A stretch of DNA of 64,000 bases from Holophagales bacterium (lineage in GTDB: Bacteria; Acidobacteriota; Thermoanaerobaculia; UBA5066): contig JADJVF010000001.1 of NCBI GenBank assembly GCA_016716705.1, positions 245,886 to 309,885 on the forward strand, written 5' to 3'. Positions 7,637 through 17,799 of the stretch are shown here, piece by piece. How positions within the stretch are numbered: position 1 is the stretch's first letter; each line of letters starts with the position of its first letter. The notes below the pieces were generated by a model, which saw only the letters and a list, made by a program, of their open reading frames with translations, was not told the DNA's origin and ran no database searches. The position numbers and the translations under genes are program-made.

Positions 7637-9473
7637 GCTCCCCTCCCGGCGAGACGCCGCCCGGGGGCGCCGGAACGAAACGGAAGAGTCCGCGCCCGAT
7701 CGTGGCGAGGTAGAGCCCCTCAGCGCTTCGGGGATCGCCCGCCCAGCCCGCCACGAAGAGTCCCCGCTCGGGAAGCGTCAGAGCAATGTCGGGACCGCCG
7801 TCCGCCGCCCTGTAGAGGAGCCGTCCCTTGTCGGCCTCGACGTCGACGCCGATCGGTTCGGGGGGACGATAGGCGGAGGCGCGAGGCCGGCCGAAGCCCC
7901 CTGTCAGAGGACGGCCGGACCCGCGCAGGGCCTCGAGGCCGAAGTCCCGGCCATTCCACCAGAGGATCCTCCCCGAGGAGCGTACGGCGAGCGCCTCGGT
8001 CCGGGTCCCGGGGGCGCGACTCCAGAGAACCGCATCGACCCTCGTCCTCAGGGTGCCGACGCGTGCCCACGAGCCTCCACCGTCGCGCGACTCGAATGCG
8101 CCCGCGTTCGTCGCCGCGAAGAGCCGGCCGGCGCCGGAGGCCAGGCCGAGGATCGGCACGTCGAGCACCCGCCCGAACGGCTGGCCCGGCGCCCGCGCGA
8201 GCAGGAGTCCGTCGGGGGTACCGGCGAGGAGCCCTTCCCCGCTCGCAAGGAGCGCGCGGACCGTGGCGACCGGCGAGCTCGCGAGCCGCGTCGCCTCTCC
8301 TGTCGCAGGGTCGAGCGTCCAGAGTCCTCCGCTTCCTCCGTCCGCGGCCCGGGCGACGACGACGGTGCCCGAAGCGGTGACGGCAACGGCAGGGACGCGC
8401 GCCTCCGAAAGGCCCGCGTTCGACTCGACGAGGGTCAAACCGCCGTCCTCGCTCCTCAGGATCCCCTCCGCCTCCGTCGCCACGAGGAGAACGGCCGGGC
8501 TGGAGGGATCGAAGAGGAGCCCGTTCACGACCGTCGCCTCGCGCGAGATGCGATGGAAGGTCCGGCCTTCGTCCTGGCTCTCGAAGAGCCCACCCGTCGT
8601 TCCGGCCAGGACCCGGGACGCGTTGCGCGGGTCGCGCACCACGACCTGCGTCCGCCGGTCGGCGAGGCCGTCCTTGAAGCGCTTCCAGGTCGCGGCCCCG
8701 TCCGTCGTCCGGTAGACCCAGCCGCACGTGGCCGCCCAGATGTCGTCAGGATCCGTCGGCGAGAAATCGAGATGGAAGACCTGGGTATCCTCGACCATTC
8801 CACCGGCGATCCTCTTCCACGAGCGGCCGAGGTCCGTCGACCGGAAGGGATGACGGTACGAGCCCGTGTAGAGGACACCTGGCTTCAGCGGGTGGAAGGC
8901 GAGGAACGAGAGGCCGCTTCCCGGGTCGAGGGGGGGCTGCGACGACCGCCACGTGACGCCGCCGTCCTCCGAAACCTCGAGGCCGGTATCCCCCCCGACG
9001 GCGACGACCTTTCGGCCTCTCAGGACCGCCACCGCGACGACGCGCGCCTCCGACCGGTCCTCCCAGCGCCTCACCACGGCCCACGAGCGCGCTCCGTCGT
9101 CGGACCGGACGAGGAGGCCGCCCCTGACGACGCCGGTCAGCCCGGCCCAGACGGTCCCTGGGCGCTGCGGATCGGTGACGAGCGAGGTGACCGAGTAGCC
9201 CGGAAAGGGCGCGCCCCCCGGGGGCGAGCTCCAGCTCCGGCCACCGTCCGTCGACCTGTAGACACCCCCGAGAGCGGTCCCCGCGAAAAAGAGTCCGGGG
9301 GTGCGCGGCTCGGACACCAGCGACTTGACCTCGGCGCCCGGCAGCGGATAGCGGAGCCACTTCCCTCCCGGCGAGGAGGCCGGCGGGTCCGCGGCGGCCC
9401 GGAGCGGAAAGGCGGCGGCGACCAGTGCGGCAGCCAGGAGCGCCGCGAACGTGTCAGCCCGCCGTCTTCGCAT
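7617..9473 (-). CDS. Secreted Asp-box (BNR / sortilin-type) beta-propeller protein
   Basis: A 618-residue protein with an N-terminal Sec signal (RRRRADTFAALLAAALVAAA). It carries repeated Asp-box motifs of the form S-x-D-x-G-x-x-W, for example STDGGRSW, SEDGGVTW, STDLGRSW and TTDGAATW. Such repeats fold into a beta-propeller as in sialidases, sortilin (VPS10) and Ycf48; no sialidase catalytic residues were recognised. The function is unknown and probably extracytoplasmic. ATG 9473 is chosen because it directly precedes the signal peptide; the 57 residues upstream are Arg/Pro noise overlapping the zinc-ribbon gene. It overlaps that gene by 20 nt, which suggests co-transcription. Confidence 0.8.
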   Translation of the reverse strand: MRRRRADTFAALLAAALVAAAFPLRAAADPPASSPGGKWLRYPLPGAEVKSLVSEPRTPGLFFAGTALGGVYRSTDGGRSWSSPPGGAPFPGYSVTSLVTDPQRPGTVWAGLTGVVRGGLLVRSDDGARSWAVVRRWEDRSEARVVAVAVLRGRKVVAVGGDTGLEVSEDGGVTWRSSQPPLDPGSGLSFLAFHPLKPGVLYTGSYRHPFRSTDLGRSWKRIAGGMVEDTQVFHLDFSPTDPDDIWAATCGWVYRTTDGAATWKRFKDGLADRRTQVVVRDPRNASRVLAGTTGGLFESQDEGRTFHRISREATVVNGLLFDPSSPAVLLVATEAEGILRSEDGGLTLVESNAGLSEARVPAVAVTASGTVVVARAADGGSGGLWTLDPATGEATRLASSPVATVRALLASGEGLLAGTPDGLLLARAPGQPFGRVLDVPILGLASGAGRLFAATNAGAFESRDGGGSWARVGTLRTRVDAVLWSRAPGTRTEALAVRSSGRILWWNGRDFGLEALRGSGRPLTGGFGRPRASAYRPPEPIGVDVEADKGRLLYRAADGGPDIALTLPERGLFVAGWAGDPRSAEGLYLATIGRGLFRFVPAPPGGVSPGGELSAPAR

Positions 9474-9897
9474 TGCCCCCCGAGCCAGCCGTGGGGACGC
9501 TGGCCGTCCCGGATTTCTCGCCGGAGGTCTTCGCCTCACCGGAGGCCTTTCCCTCGCCTGAGGACTTCCCATCACCCGAGGCTTTTCCGTCGCCGGAAGA
9601 TCTCCCCTCGCCGGAAGATTTCGTCTCGCTTCCGGCCTTCGCATCGCCGGAGGACTTCGCCTCAGCCGCCACGCTCGCGGCGTCCTTGTCCCTGGCGCCC
9701 GGGTTCGCCGCGCTCCCGGACCTCCCGTAGTCGGTCAGGTAGAAGCCCGACCCCTTGAACTGGACCGCCGGGGCCGACAGGAGCTTCTTCAGCGGACCGC
9801 CGCACGTCTCGCAGATCGTCGGAAGGGGGTCCGAGAAGAGCATGATCGTCTCCGTCTCGTGTCCGCACGACTCGCACCGGAATTCGTAGAGAGGCAT
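9454..9897 (-). CDS. FmdB-family zinc ribbon protein with repetitive tail
   Basis: The first 55 residues are a FmdB/CxxC zinc ribbon: MPLYEFRCESCGHETE, then CETCGGP, then the family GSGFY(L)TDY motif. The family is described as putative regulatory, and no partner is known here. The rest (about 82-130) is low-complexity, built of hexapeptides such as SSGEGK, ASGDGK and SSGDAK, about eight units in tandem, encoded by an 18-bp-type repeat near 9508-9654. The tail is hydrophilic and probably disordered. The stop lies inside the downstream Asp-box gene start. Confidence 0.85.
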   Translation of the reverse strand: MPLYEFRCESCGHETETIMLFSDPLPTICETCGGPLKKLLSAPAVQFKGSGFYLTDYGRSGSAANPGARDKDAASVAAEAKSSGDAKAGSETKSSGEGRSSGDGKASGDGKSSGEGKASGEAKTSGEKSGTASVPTAGSGGNAKTAG

Positions 9898-9916
9898 TGA
9901 GGGCTCGACCTTCCTT

Positions 9917-10729
9917 TTACGTCGGCGGGGCGTAGCCGCCGCCGCTCGTGCTCCACTGGATCTTCTTCACGGATGTCCGGCTCGTCACATCTCGCCGGCT
10001 GATCAGCCTCAGGACGAAAAACGCGTACAGGAGCTTCGCGTTGTGGCCCGCGTCGGCCGGGCCGAAACCGACGAGCTCCCTCAGCGTCTTCGTGCCGTCG
10101 ACGTGATGGAGGAGCCGGATCTCGGCCGCGTCGAGGGCCAGATCGCCGATCTCCGAGGCGTTGTAGCAGGGATCGAAGACCGTCCAGGACGGACCGAGGA
10201 GGGCGACGAGACGCCGCGCGTCGCGAACCGCCTTGACGCCCGCGACGATCGCCTGCCGCGTCGGGATCTCCAGCTGGATGATCTCGTCGGTCCGGAAATG
10301 CCCGACGGCGAAGCTGACCGAGCCCTCCTCCCAGTTGAAGACGGAGTAGAGGATGTCGCGGACCTGCCGCATGACGGACTCGGTGAGCGCTTCCTGCGTC
10401 AGGAGGCCCATGTCGACCAGGACCGCCCCGTGCCGGCGGGTCTCCTCGGCGGCGCGCGCCTCGACGAGCCGCTTCACCGACTCGTCGAACTGCTCCTGCG
10501 TGAGCACACCGGCCCGGAGGAGGACGTTGCCGAGGGACTCCTCCCGGTCGCTCGAGGTGGCGAAGATGACGTCGCCGTTCCAGAGGTAGATCTTCTTCTC
10601 CGCATCGCCCCGGCGCACGACCAGCACGCCGGGCACACGGTAGTGATGCACCGTCTGGAGGACCTCGGGAAGCGGAGTTTTCGAGAGGTCGCCGCGGAAC
10701 TCGAAGCGGCTGTCCGACACCGACGCCAT
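9917..10729 (-). CDS. DUF4388 (PATAN-type) protein
   Basis: A 270-residue soluble protein. The N-terminal 100 residues match the DUF4388/PATAN pattern (FRGDLSKTPLPEVLQTVHHY, LVVRRGDAEKKIYLWNGDVIFA), a domain often fused to or near signalling proteins and linked to motility in other phyla. A helical middle part (GNVLLRAGVLTQEQFDESVK) resembles the GspE N-terminal-like repeat found with DUF4388. ATG 10729 fits the domain start; an upstream in-frame ATG at 10849 adds 40 unconvincing residues. It lies upstream of the zinc-ribbon gene on the same strand with a 19-nt gap and diverges from the ketosynthase gene. A role in pilus or surface signalling is only a guess from family habits. Confidence 0.75.
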   Translation of the reverse strand: MASVSDSRFEFRGDLSKTPLPEVLQTVHHYRVPGVLVVRRGDAEKKIYLWNGDVIFATSSDREESLGNVLLRAGVLTQEQFDESVKRLVEARAAEETRRHGAVLVDMGLLTQEALTESVMRQVRDILYSVFNWEEGSVSFAVGHFRTDEIIQLEIPTRQAIVAGVKAVRDARRLVALLGPSWTVFDPCYNASEIGDLALDAAEIRLLHHVDGTKTLRELVGFGPADAGHNAKLLYAFFVLRLISRRDVTSRTSVKKIQWSTSGGGYAPPT

Positions 10730-10808
10730 TGTACGGAAAACCGGTCCCGACCCGGCTGTTACGATCACCGTCGATGTTTTCCCATCGGAACTCGGCGACG
10801 TCCCGCGC

Positions 10809-12071
<1,263 letters not shown>

Positions 12072-12077
12072 TCGTTC

Positions 12078-12761
12078 GTGAGCCTCCTCGTCCCGCCCCG
12101 CGTCCCCTCCGACGAGATCCTCGACGGAATCGTGACGCCGGTCCAGGCCGAGGAGAGCCTCGCCGACATCGAGTGGATCCACCGCGCCCTCGGCGGCCGG
12201 GCGATCGTGAAACGCCACCTCGTCCCGCTCCTCCTCGCCGTCCCCTCGCCGCGCCCGGTCCTGCTCGACCTCGGCGCAGGGACCGGGCACGTGGGACGCT
12301 CGCTCACGGGCGAGCTCTCCCGTCGCGGGCGAAAGCTCGTCACGATCGACCTCGACCGGCAGCTCCTCCACGCGCGCCTCTCGGCGACGGGCCGGAGCGT
12401 CGCCGCCGACGCCCTTCGGCTTCCCCTGGCCGACGGCTCGGTCGACGTCGTCTCCTCGACCCTCTTCCTCCACCACTTCGATGCCGCCTCCATCGCCGCG
12501 CTGCTGCGGGAGTCGGCGCGGGTGGCGCGCGTCGCCGTCGTCGCGCTCGATCTCACGCGCCACCGGATCCCCCTCGCCATCAACGCGCTCCTGTCGCGGT
12601 TCGCCTACCGGAGCCCGATCACGGGGCTCGACGGGCGGGCGTCGGTCCTGCAGGCCTGGACCATTCCCGAGCTCCGCGCCATCGCCGCCCGAGCCCTTCC
12701 GGGCACGCTCGTGAGGCCGGCCGGCCCCTTCGTCCAGGGCCTCCTCTGGAGGCGGACGTGA
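12078..12761 (+). CDS. Class I SAM-dependent methyltransferase
   Basis: A 227-residue Rossmann-type methyltransferase. SAM-binding motif I is VLLDLGAGTGHVG, motif II ends in VTIDLD and a DGSVDVVSSTLFLHHF post-II block follows, which resembles UbiE and polyketide methyltransferases. The substrate is unknown. Its context between a ketosynthase and an FAD oxidoreductase suggests it modifies the product of that pathway. The start is GTG and the stop overlaps the next GTG (GTGA), showing tight coupling. Confidence 0.85.
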   Translation: MSLLVPPRVPSDEILDGIVTPVQAEESLADIEWIHRALGGRAIVKRHLVPLLLAVPSPRPVLLDLGAGTGHVGRSLTGELSRRGRKLVTIDLDRQLLHARLSATGRSVAADALRLPLADGSVDVVSSTLFLHHFDAASIAALLRESARVARVAVVALDLTRHRIPLAINALLSRFAYRSPITGLDGRASVLQAWTIPELRAIAARALPGTLVRPAGPFVQGLLWRRT

Positions 12762-13888
12762 CCGGCGAACGGCTCGACACCGTCGTCGTCGGCGCGAGCC
12801 TCGCGGGGAGCGCCGCGGCTCTCGTCCTCGCGCGCTCCGGCGCGCGCGTCGCCGTCGTCGACAAGGCGACCTTCCCGCGGCCGAAGACCTGCGGCGAGCT
12901 CCTCTCCCCCGACGGCGTCGCCGCGCTCGCGCGCCTCGGCCTCGACGGGGCCGTCCGCGCCGCCGGGGCCGCGACGATCCGGCGTTTCGCCCTCGTCCGC
13001 CCCGACGGGCTCCGAGTCCGCGGCCGCCTGCCCGCGCCGGCTCTCTCCCTCAGCCGCGAGCGGCTCGACGCGCTCGTCCTCGACGGCGCGCGGAAGGCCG
13101 GGGCCGCCCTCCACCTCGGCGAGGCGGTGACTTCGGTCGAGGGGAATCTCGCCGAGGGCTTCACCGTGAAGACCCCGGCGCGAACGCTCGAGGCGCGCAC
13201 CATCCTCGGCGCCTGGGGGCGCTACTCGCCCCTCGACGGCCGTCTCGGCCGCCCCTTCTTCGGAACGCCCGCGACGCTCTTCGGATTCAAGAAGTTCCTC
13301 ACTGGCGGCGCGGGGTCCCGCCTGGCGGACCTCGTCGTCCTCCACGTCTTCAGCGGCGGATACCTCGGGCTCTCGCTCGTCGAGGAGGGGCGCGTGAGCC
13401 TCGGTGCCCTCGCGACCCCCGCCGTCGCGCAGGAAGCGCACCACGACTTCGACCGGCTCCTCGCGCGCCTCTCTGCCGAAAGCCCCGCGCTCGCGGCCGA
13501 CCTCGCCGGCCTCGCCCCCGAGCCGGGACCGGCGCTCGTCAGCGAACCCGTCCACCTCGGAGCGCGCGGGGCCACGTGGGGCGACGTCCTCCTCGCCGGC
13601 GACGCGGCGGGCGTCGTCGACCCGTACACCGGCTCCGGAATGGCGCTCGCCCTCCGGACCGGCGAAGCGGTCGGGGCGCTTCTGGCGGAGCACGCCGCCG
13701 GGCGGGTCGCGGCCACCGACCTCGCCTCGGAGTGGGCTCGCCGGTGGAAGGCCGTCACGGGCAGAGTCTTCTTCTTCTCCCGCCTCTTCCGGCCCGTCTT
13801 CCTCGGCGGCCTCGCCACCCGCCTCGTCGGCCCGGCGACGGCGCCGCTGGCGGGCCTCGCGGCCCGCCTCACGCGCGGCTCGGTCTGA
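12758..13888 (+). CDS. FAD-dependent oxidoreductase (geranylgeranyl reductase / halogenase-like fold)
   Basis: A 376-residue flavoprotein. The N-terminal dinucleotide fold reads VVVGASLAGSAAALVLARSG, followed by the PRPKTCGELLSP motif typical of the geranylgeranyl reductase-like and related group, and the second FAD motif GDAAGVVDPYTGSGMALA. No tryptophan-halogenase WxWxIP motif is seen. The GTG start overlaps the methyltransferase stop; the long open frame upstream in the same phase is not coding. The gene ends the three-gene cassette and converges on the DinB-like gene with a 20-nt overlap as that gene is read here. The substrate is unknown. Confidence 0.83.
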   Translation: MTGERLDTVVVGASLAGSAAALVLARSGARVAVVDKATFPRPKTCGELLSPDGVAALARLGLDGAVRAAGAATIRRFALVRPDGLRVRGRLPAPALSLSRERLDALVLDGARKAGAALHLGEAVTSVEGNLAEGFTVKTPARTLEARTILGAWGRYSPLDGRLGRPFFGTPATLFGFKKFLTGGAGSRLADLVVLHVFSGGYLGLSLVEEGRVSLGALATPAVAQEAHHDFDRLLARLSAESPALAADLAGLAPEPGPALVSEPVHLGARGATWGDVLLAGDAAGVVDPYTGSGMALALRTGEAVGALLAEHAAGRVAATDLASEWARRWKAVTGRVFFFSRLFRPVFLGGLATRLVGPATAPLAGLAARLTRGSV

Positions 13889-14543
13889 TCCGGACGGCTA
13901 CTTCTTCTTCGGGCTCTTCTTCGCCGGGGCTTTCGGCGCGGCCTTCGGAGAGGCCTTCCCTTTCGGCTTCGGGACACTCGGAGCCTTCTTCGCGGCCGGC
14001 CTTCTTCGTTCCCTTCTTCTTCGGAGGGAAGAGCCCCGTCCGGATCGTCTCGACCTGGGCGAGGTGGACCCGGTCGTGGCCGGCGTAGAGAGTCATGATC
14101 GTCCAGATCGATTCCTCTCCCCGCTCGGAGTGGATCCCCACCCGGTCGAGCGCCTCGTCGGGGAGACGCGCGAGAAGGTCGGTGTTCAGCATGCGCGCCA
14201 TCTCGAAGTCGTCCAGGAGCTCATCCGTGGTCGTGTTCCCGACGCCCAGCTTCTCGACGAAGAGGTCCTGGTCGTAGCCCGGGATCGCCGGCTTGTCGTG
14301 AGCGGCGATGAAGCGGTACCGCGAGCCGAGGATCACCTCGCCGTCGGCCAGGTGGGCGACGATCTCCTTGATCGACCACTTCCCCGGCGCCGGGCGGCGG
14401 GAAAGCTGCTTCTCGGTGAGGCCCTTCAGGAGCTTGCGGAGCTTCTGCGGCGCCTCGAACAACGCCAGGAACGGGTCGTCCTTGCCGAGCGCCTCGCGGT
14501 ATCTGTCGGGGATCACGGGTCCAGCCATCTTCGATTCCTCCAT
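13869..14543 (-). CDS. DinB-like four-helix protein, reading frame probably broken near the C-terminus
   Basis: A putative metal-binding DinB_2-type protein. The conserved parts are PGKWSIKEIVAHLADGEVI with its His and a second block ending LYAGHDRVHLAQVE. About residue 175 the frame changes character: as read it ends Glu/Ser/Gly-rich at 13869, whereas one base shift at 13991-14000 (GCCGGCCGCG for an expected GCCGCCGCG, minus strand) gives a Lys/Ala/Pro tail ending SPKKK at 13899. I consider the shifted tail correct and the extra G a likely error. ATG 14543 has TAGGAT 9 nt upstream; ATG 14528 follows GGAGGAA and is the alternative start. Confidence 0.78.
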   Translation of the reverse strand: MEESKMAGPVIPDRYREALGKDDPFLALFEAPQKLRKLLKGLTEKQLSRRPAPGKWSIKEIVAHLADGEVILGSRYRFIAAHDKPAIPGYDQDLFVEKLGVGNTTTDELLDDFEMARMLNTDLLARLPDEALDRVGIHSERGEESIWTIMTLYAGHDRVHLAQVETIRTGLFPPKKKGTKKAGREEGSECPEAEREGLSEGRAESPGEEEPEEEVAVRIRPSRA

Positions 14544-14594
14544 CGACGGGCCATCCTATCGGAGGGACGGCGGACGCGCAGCCGCCCACCCGTC

Positions 14595-14600
14595 TAGAAT
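14595..14600 (+). promoter_or_regulatory. TAGAAT -10 element, leaderless nadC
   Basis: TAGAAT ends 9 nt before the GTG of nadC, with no ribosome site between. The spacing equals that at pilS. Confidence 0.5.
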
Positions 14601-14609
14601 GCTCTTCTC

Positions 14610-15512
14610 GTGAAGATCGATCGACATCTCGTCGAAGCCCTGAACGACCTCCTGGCGCGCGCGTTCGCGGAGGACGGAGAGGACATCACCACTCTCGCCG
14701 TCTTCGGTCCCAAGGCCCGCGTCGCGGGCGACCTCGTCTGCCGCGAGGCGGCCGTCGTCGCCGGCGCCGCGTTCCTGCCGCGCGTCTTCGCCTTCCCGCA
14801 CCCACCCGCTTCCGTGGAGGTCCTCGTCGAGGACGGCGTCCGGGTCGCTCCGGGAACCGTCCTCGCCCGGGTCGAGGGTCCGGCGATCTCCGTCCTGGCG
14901 GCCGAGCGGACCGCGTTGAACCTCGTCCAGCGGCTGACGGGCGTCGCGACCGCCACGCGCGCCTACGTCGACGCGCTCGAGGGCACGGACGCGCACCTTC
15001 TCGACACGCGCAAGACGACGCCCGGCCTGCGCGTCTTCGAGAAGTACGCCGTGCGGTGCGGCGGCGGCACGAACCACCGGATGGGGCTCTCCGACGCCTT
15101 CCTCGTCAAGGACAACCACGCCGACGGCTGCGGCAGCCTCTGGGACGCGACGCGGCGCGCGACCGACTTCCGCGCGATGAACCGCTCTCTGAAGCGCTGC
15201 CTCCTCGAGGCCGAGGCGCGGACGCGCGACGAGGTCCACCAGGCGCTCGAGGCGGGAGCCGAGCGGATCCTCCTGGACAACATGACGGTCGCGGATATGA
15301 AGAAGGCCGTCGCCGACGTCGCGCTCTGGAACGAGGCCACCGGCGCCTCCGTGTCGACCGAGGCCTCGGGCGGCATGACCGTGGAGAAGGCACGGAAGTC
15401 GGCCCTCGCCGGTGTCGACTTCGTCTCGGTGGGTGCTCTCACGCATTCCGTCCGGGCCGTCGACATCGCCCTCGACGTGAAGGTCGCCGCGGCCCGGCGG
15501 AGCCGGAAGTGA
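14610..15512 (+). CDS. nadC: Nicotinate-nucleotide pyrophosphorylase (quinolinate phosphoribosyltransferase)
   Basis: NadC converts quinolinate and PRPP to nicotinate mononucleotide, CO2 and pyrophosphate in de novo NAD synthesis. The 300-residue length fits. Signature blocks are ERTALNLVQRLTGVAT, LLDTRKTTPGLR, GGGTNHRMGLSDAFLVKDNH and STEASGGM, which hold the substrate-binding Arg, His and Lys residues. The GTG start is supported by a TAGAAT hexamer 9 nt upstream. Its TGA overlaps the GTG start of nadB (GTGA), so the two are one operon. No nadA is in view. Confidence 0.96.
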   Translation: MKIDRHLVEALNDLLARAFAEDGEDITTLAVFGPKARVAGDLVCREAAVVAGAAFLPRVFAFPHPPASVEVLVEDGVRVAPGTVLARVEGPAISVLAAERTALNLVQRLTGVATATRAYVDALEGTDAHLLDTRKTTPGLRVFEKYAVRCGGGTNHRMGLSDAFLVKDNHADGCGSLWDATRRATDFRAMNRSLKRCLLEAEARTRDEVHQALEAGAERILLDNMTVADMKKAVADVALWNEATGASVSTEASGGMTVEKARKSALAGVDFVSVGALTHSVRAVDIALDVKVAAARRSRK

Positions 15513-17110
15513 GCCCCTCCGCCGGGCGGATCCGCGTCCCGGCGCTCGTCATCGGAACCGGCATCGCCGGCCTGACCGCCGCTCTCGCCCTCGCCAAGAG
15601 GGGAATCCGCGTCCTCCTCCTCACGAAGGCCGACGACCCCGGCGACTGCAACACCGCGTGGGCGCAGGGCGGGATCATCTACTTCGGCCGGAAGGACTCT
15701 CCCGCCTCCCTCGTGAAGGACATCCTCGCGGCCGGCGCCGGCCTCTGCAACGCCGAGGCGGTCCGCTTCCTCGCGCAGGAGGGGCCGCGCGTCGTCGAGG
15801 AGATCCTGATCGGAGACGCGGGAGTCCCGTTCTCGAGGACCCGGGAGGGAGACCTCGACTTCACGCGCGAGGGAGCCCACTCGGTCGCGCGGATCGTCCA
15901 CTCGGCCGACGCGACCGGGAAGGCGATCGAGATCGCCCTCCTCGCCCGCGTGAAGGCCGAGAAGAACGTGAAGATCTGGACGGGGGCGACGGCGATCGAC
16001 CTCATCACCGCGCGCCACCACTCGACCGACGTCCAGCAGCGCTACGCCCTCCAGGACCCCTGTCTCGGCGCCTACGTCCTCGACGCCTCGGGCTCCGTCC
16101 ACACCGTCCTCGCCGACTTCACGATCCTCGCCACGGGCGGCGTCGGCCGGCTCTTCCTCCACACCACGAACACGCGGCACGCCATCGGCGACGGCCTGAC
16201 GATGGCCGCGCGCGCCGGGGCGGCCGTCCTGAACCTCGAGTACGTCCAGTTCCACCCCACGACGCTCTACCACCCCGACGGCGACCGCTTCCTCATCTCC
16301 GAGGCGCTCCGCGGCGAGGGAGCCGTCCTCGTGAACCGCTCGGGGAAGCCGTTCATGCACCGCTACGACCGGGAGCGGAAGGACCTCGCCCCGCGCGACG
16401 TCGTCACGCGCGCCATCGTCGAGGAGATGACGACGCGGGGCGAGCCGTGCGTCTTCCTCGACCTCGCACACAACTACGAGGGGAAGGGGAAGGTCGCGAT
16501 CCAGGACCGCTTCCCGACGATCGCGGCGACCTGCGCGAAGTTCGGGATCGACATCGCGACCGAGCCGATCCCCGTCGTCCCCGCGGCGCACTACTTCTGC
16601 GGCGGCGTCCTCGCCGACCTCGAGGGGAAGACGACGATCCGCAACCTCTACGCCGTCGGGGAGACGAGCTGCACCGGGCTCCACGGAGCGAACCGACTCG
16701 CGTCGACCTCTCTTCTCGAGGGGCTCGTCTGGGGCGCTCACGCCGCCCGGTCGATCGCCGACCGCATCGAGAAGGGACACACGTTCGCCCCGTCGATGTT
16801 CCGGGCCATCCCAGACTGGAAGGCCCCGGGCGACGCCCACAACGAGGACCCCGCCCTCATCCAGCAGGACTGGACGACGATCCGGAACACGATGTGGAAC
16901 TACGTCGGCATCGTGAGGACGGGCGAACGCCTGGGCCGCGCCGTGGCCGACATCCGCGACCTCGAGAAGCGCCTCTCGCGCTTCTACCACGAGACGAAGA
17001 TCTCGCGCGAGATCGTCGACCTGATCCACGGCGTCCACGCGAGCCACCTGATCGCCCAGGCCGCGCTGAAGAACCCGGTCTCGAGAGGCTGCCACTACCG
17101 GAGGAACTGA
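15509..17110 (+). CDS. nadB: L-aspartate oxidase
   Basis: NadB oxidises L-aspartate to iminoaspartate with FAD, the first step of de novo NAD synthesis. The 533-residue protein begins with the dinucleotide fold LVIGTGIAGLTAALALAKRG and contains the family NTAWAQGGI block, HPTTLYHPDG and the active-site-region stretch LHGANRLASTSLLEGLVWG. The GTG at 15509 overlaps the nadC stop and places the FAD motif close to the N-terminus. A succinate dehydrogenase flavoprotein is excluded by the nadC neighbour and the NadB-type C-terminus. A gene-free repeat region follows. Confidence 0.95.
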   Translation: MSPSAGRIRVPALVIGTGIAGLTAALALAKRGIRVLLLTKADDPGDCNTAWAQGGIIYFGRKDSPASLVKDILAAGAGLCNAEAVRFLAQEGPRVVEEILIGDAGVPFSRTREGDLDFTREGAHSVARIVHSADATGKAIEIALLARVKAEKNVKIWTGATAIDLITARHHSTDVQQRYALQDPCLGAYVLDASGSVHTVLADFTILATGGVGRLFLHTTNTRHAIGDGLTMAARAGAAVLNLEYVQFHPTTLYHPDGDRFLISEALRGEGAVLVNRSGKPFMHRYDRERKDLAPRDVVTRAIVEEMTTRGEPCVFLDLAHNYEGKGKVAIQDRFPTIAATCAKFGIDIATEPIPVVPAAHYFCGGVLADLEGKTTIRNLYAVGETSCTGLHGANRLASTSLLEGLVWGAHAARSIADRIEKGHTFAPSMFRAIPDWKAPGDAHNEDPALIQQDWTTIRNTMWNYVGIVRTGERLGRAVADIRDLEKRLSRFYHETKISREIVDLIHGVHASHLIAQAALKNPVSRGCHYRRN

Positions 17111-17128
17111 CCGGGGGACCGGGGGACC

Positions 17129-17160
17129 GAGAGCACCGGAGCACGAGAGCACGGGAGCAC
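17129..17160. repeat. Tandem 8-bp repeats (NRGAGCAC x4)
   Basis: Four consecutive octamers read GAGAGCAC, CGGAGCAC, GAGAGCAC and GGGAGCAC. Two CGGGGGAC octamers lie just before them at about 17112-17127, right after the nadB stop. Confidence 0.8.
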
Positions 17161-17537
17161 GCAGCTTCAGCGTCACGTCTCTTCGGCAGGGGGCCGCGTG
17201 CGGGGCGGTACGTCTCACGGCCGCCTGCTGCGCGCGCCCGACCCGCTTCCGAGTTCGCTGCGGCCGGGCGGGGGGCCCGCGCGAACTCCTCGCTTCGCTC
17301 GTCAGACACGCGCGCGGGCCTGATCCCCGCCCGGTCCTCGCGAACTCGAGCGGGTCCCCGTGCGTGCTCGGGGGCGGCTCGCGAGACGCACCGCCCCACC
17401 CGCGGCCGGCGAGCTTCGACATTCGATTGGGAGCCGCCTTCGGCGGCCCCGGGCTCAGCAGAGGCCTGTCCCACCTGGGAGCGAGAGGAGAGCTGGGCTA
17501 TTCGCCAGGTTCCGGTCGCGCTGCACCCGGGCTCTGA

Positions 17538-17557
17538 GCGGGCGGGAGGGGTGTCCC
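17538..17557. repeat. Left arm of 20-bp perfect inverted repeat
   Basis: This 20-mer (GCGGGCGGGAGGGGTGTCCC) is the exact reverse complement of 17780-17799. Beyond the perfect core, about 100 bp on each inner side are also alignable as imperfect inverted copies, ending close to the poly-G run. Confidence 0.85.
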
Positions 17558-17659
17558 GCGAGCGGCGTCCGAGCACGAGCGGGGCCCCGCACGGCTCCGC
17601 GAGCAGGTCGCCGGATCAGGCGAGCGCGCGTGTTTGAGAGAACGCGCCAGCGCGGAAAA

Positions 17660-17697
<38 letters not shown>

Positions 17698-17779
17698 GAG
17701 CGAAGCGAGGCGTTCGCGCTCGCCCCGGCGGCCCGCGCAGTGGAGCCGATGCGGGTCGCTCGCGCGCAGGAGCCGCCGT

Positions 17780-17799
17780 GGGACACCCCTCCCGCCCGC
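17780..17799. repeat. Right arm of 20-bp perfect inverted repeat
   Basis: Exact reverse complement of 17538-17557. The arms are separated by 222 bp that include the poly-G run. Confidence 0.85.

Noticed and set aside
7617..9473. Calling the Asp-box protein a sialidase
   Set aside because: Asp-boxes alone do not define sialidase; the catalytic Arg triad, Tyr and Asp were not recognised.
10741..10808. Promoter with TTACGAT for the ketosynthase gene
   Set aside because: The hexamer is about 45 nt from the start and no -35 or ribosome site supports it; the nearby ATG at 10774 is out of frame.
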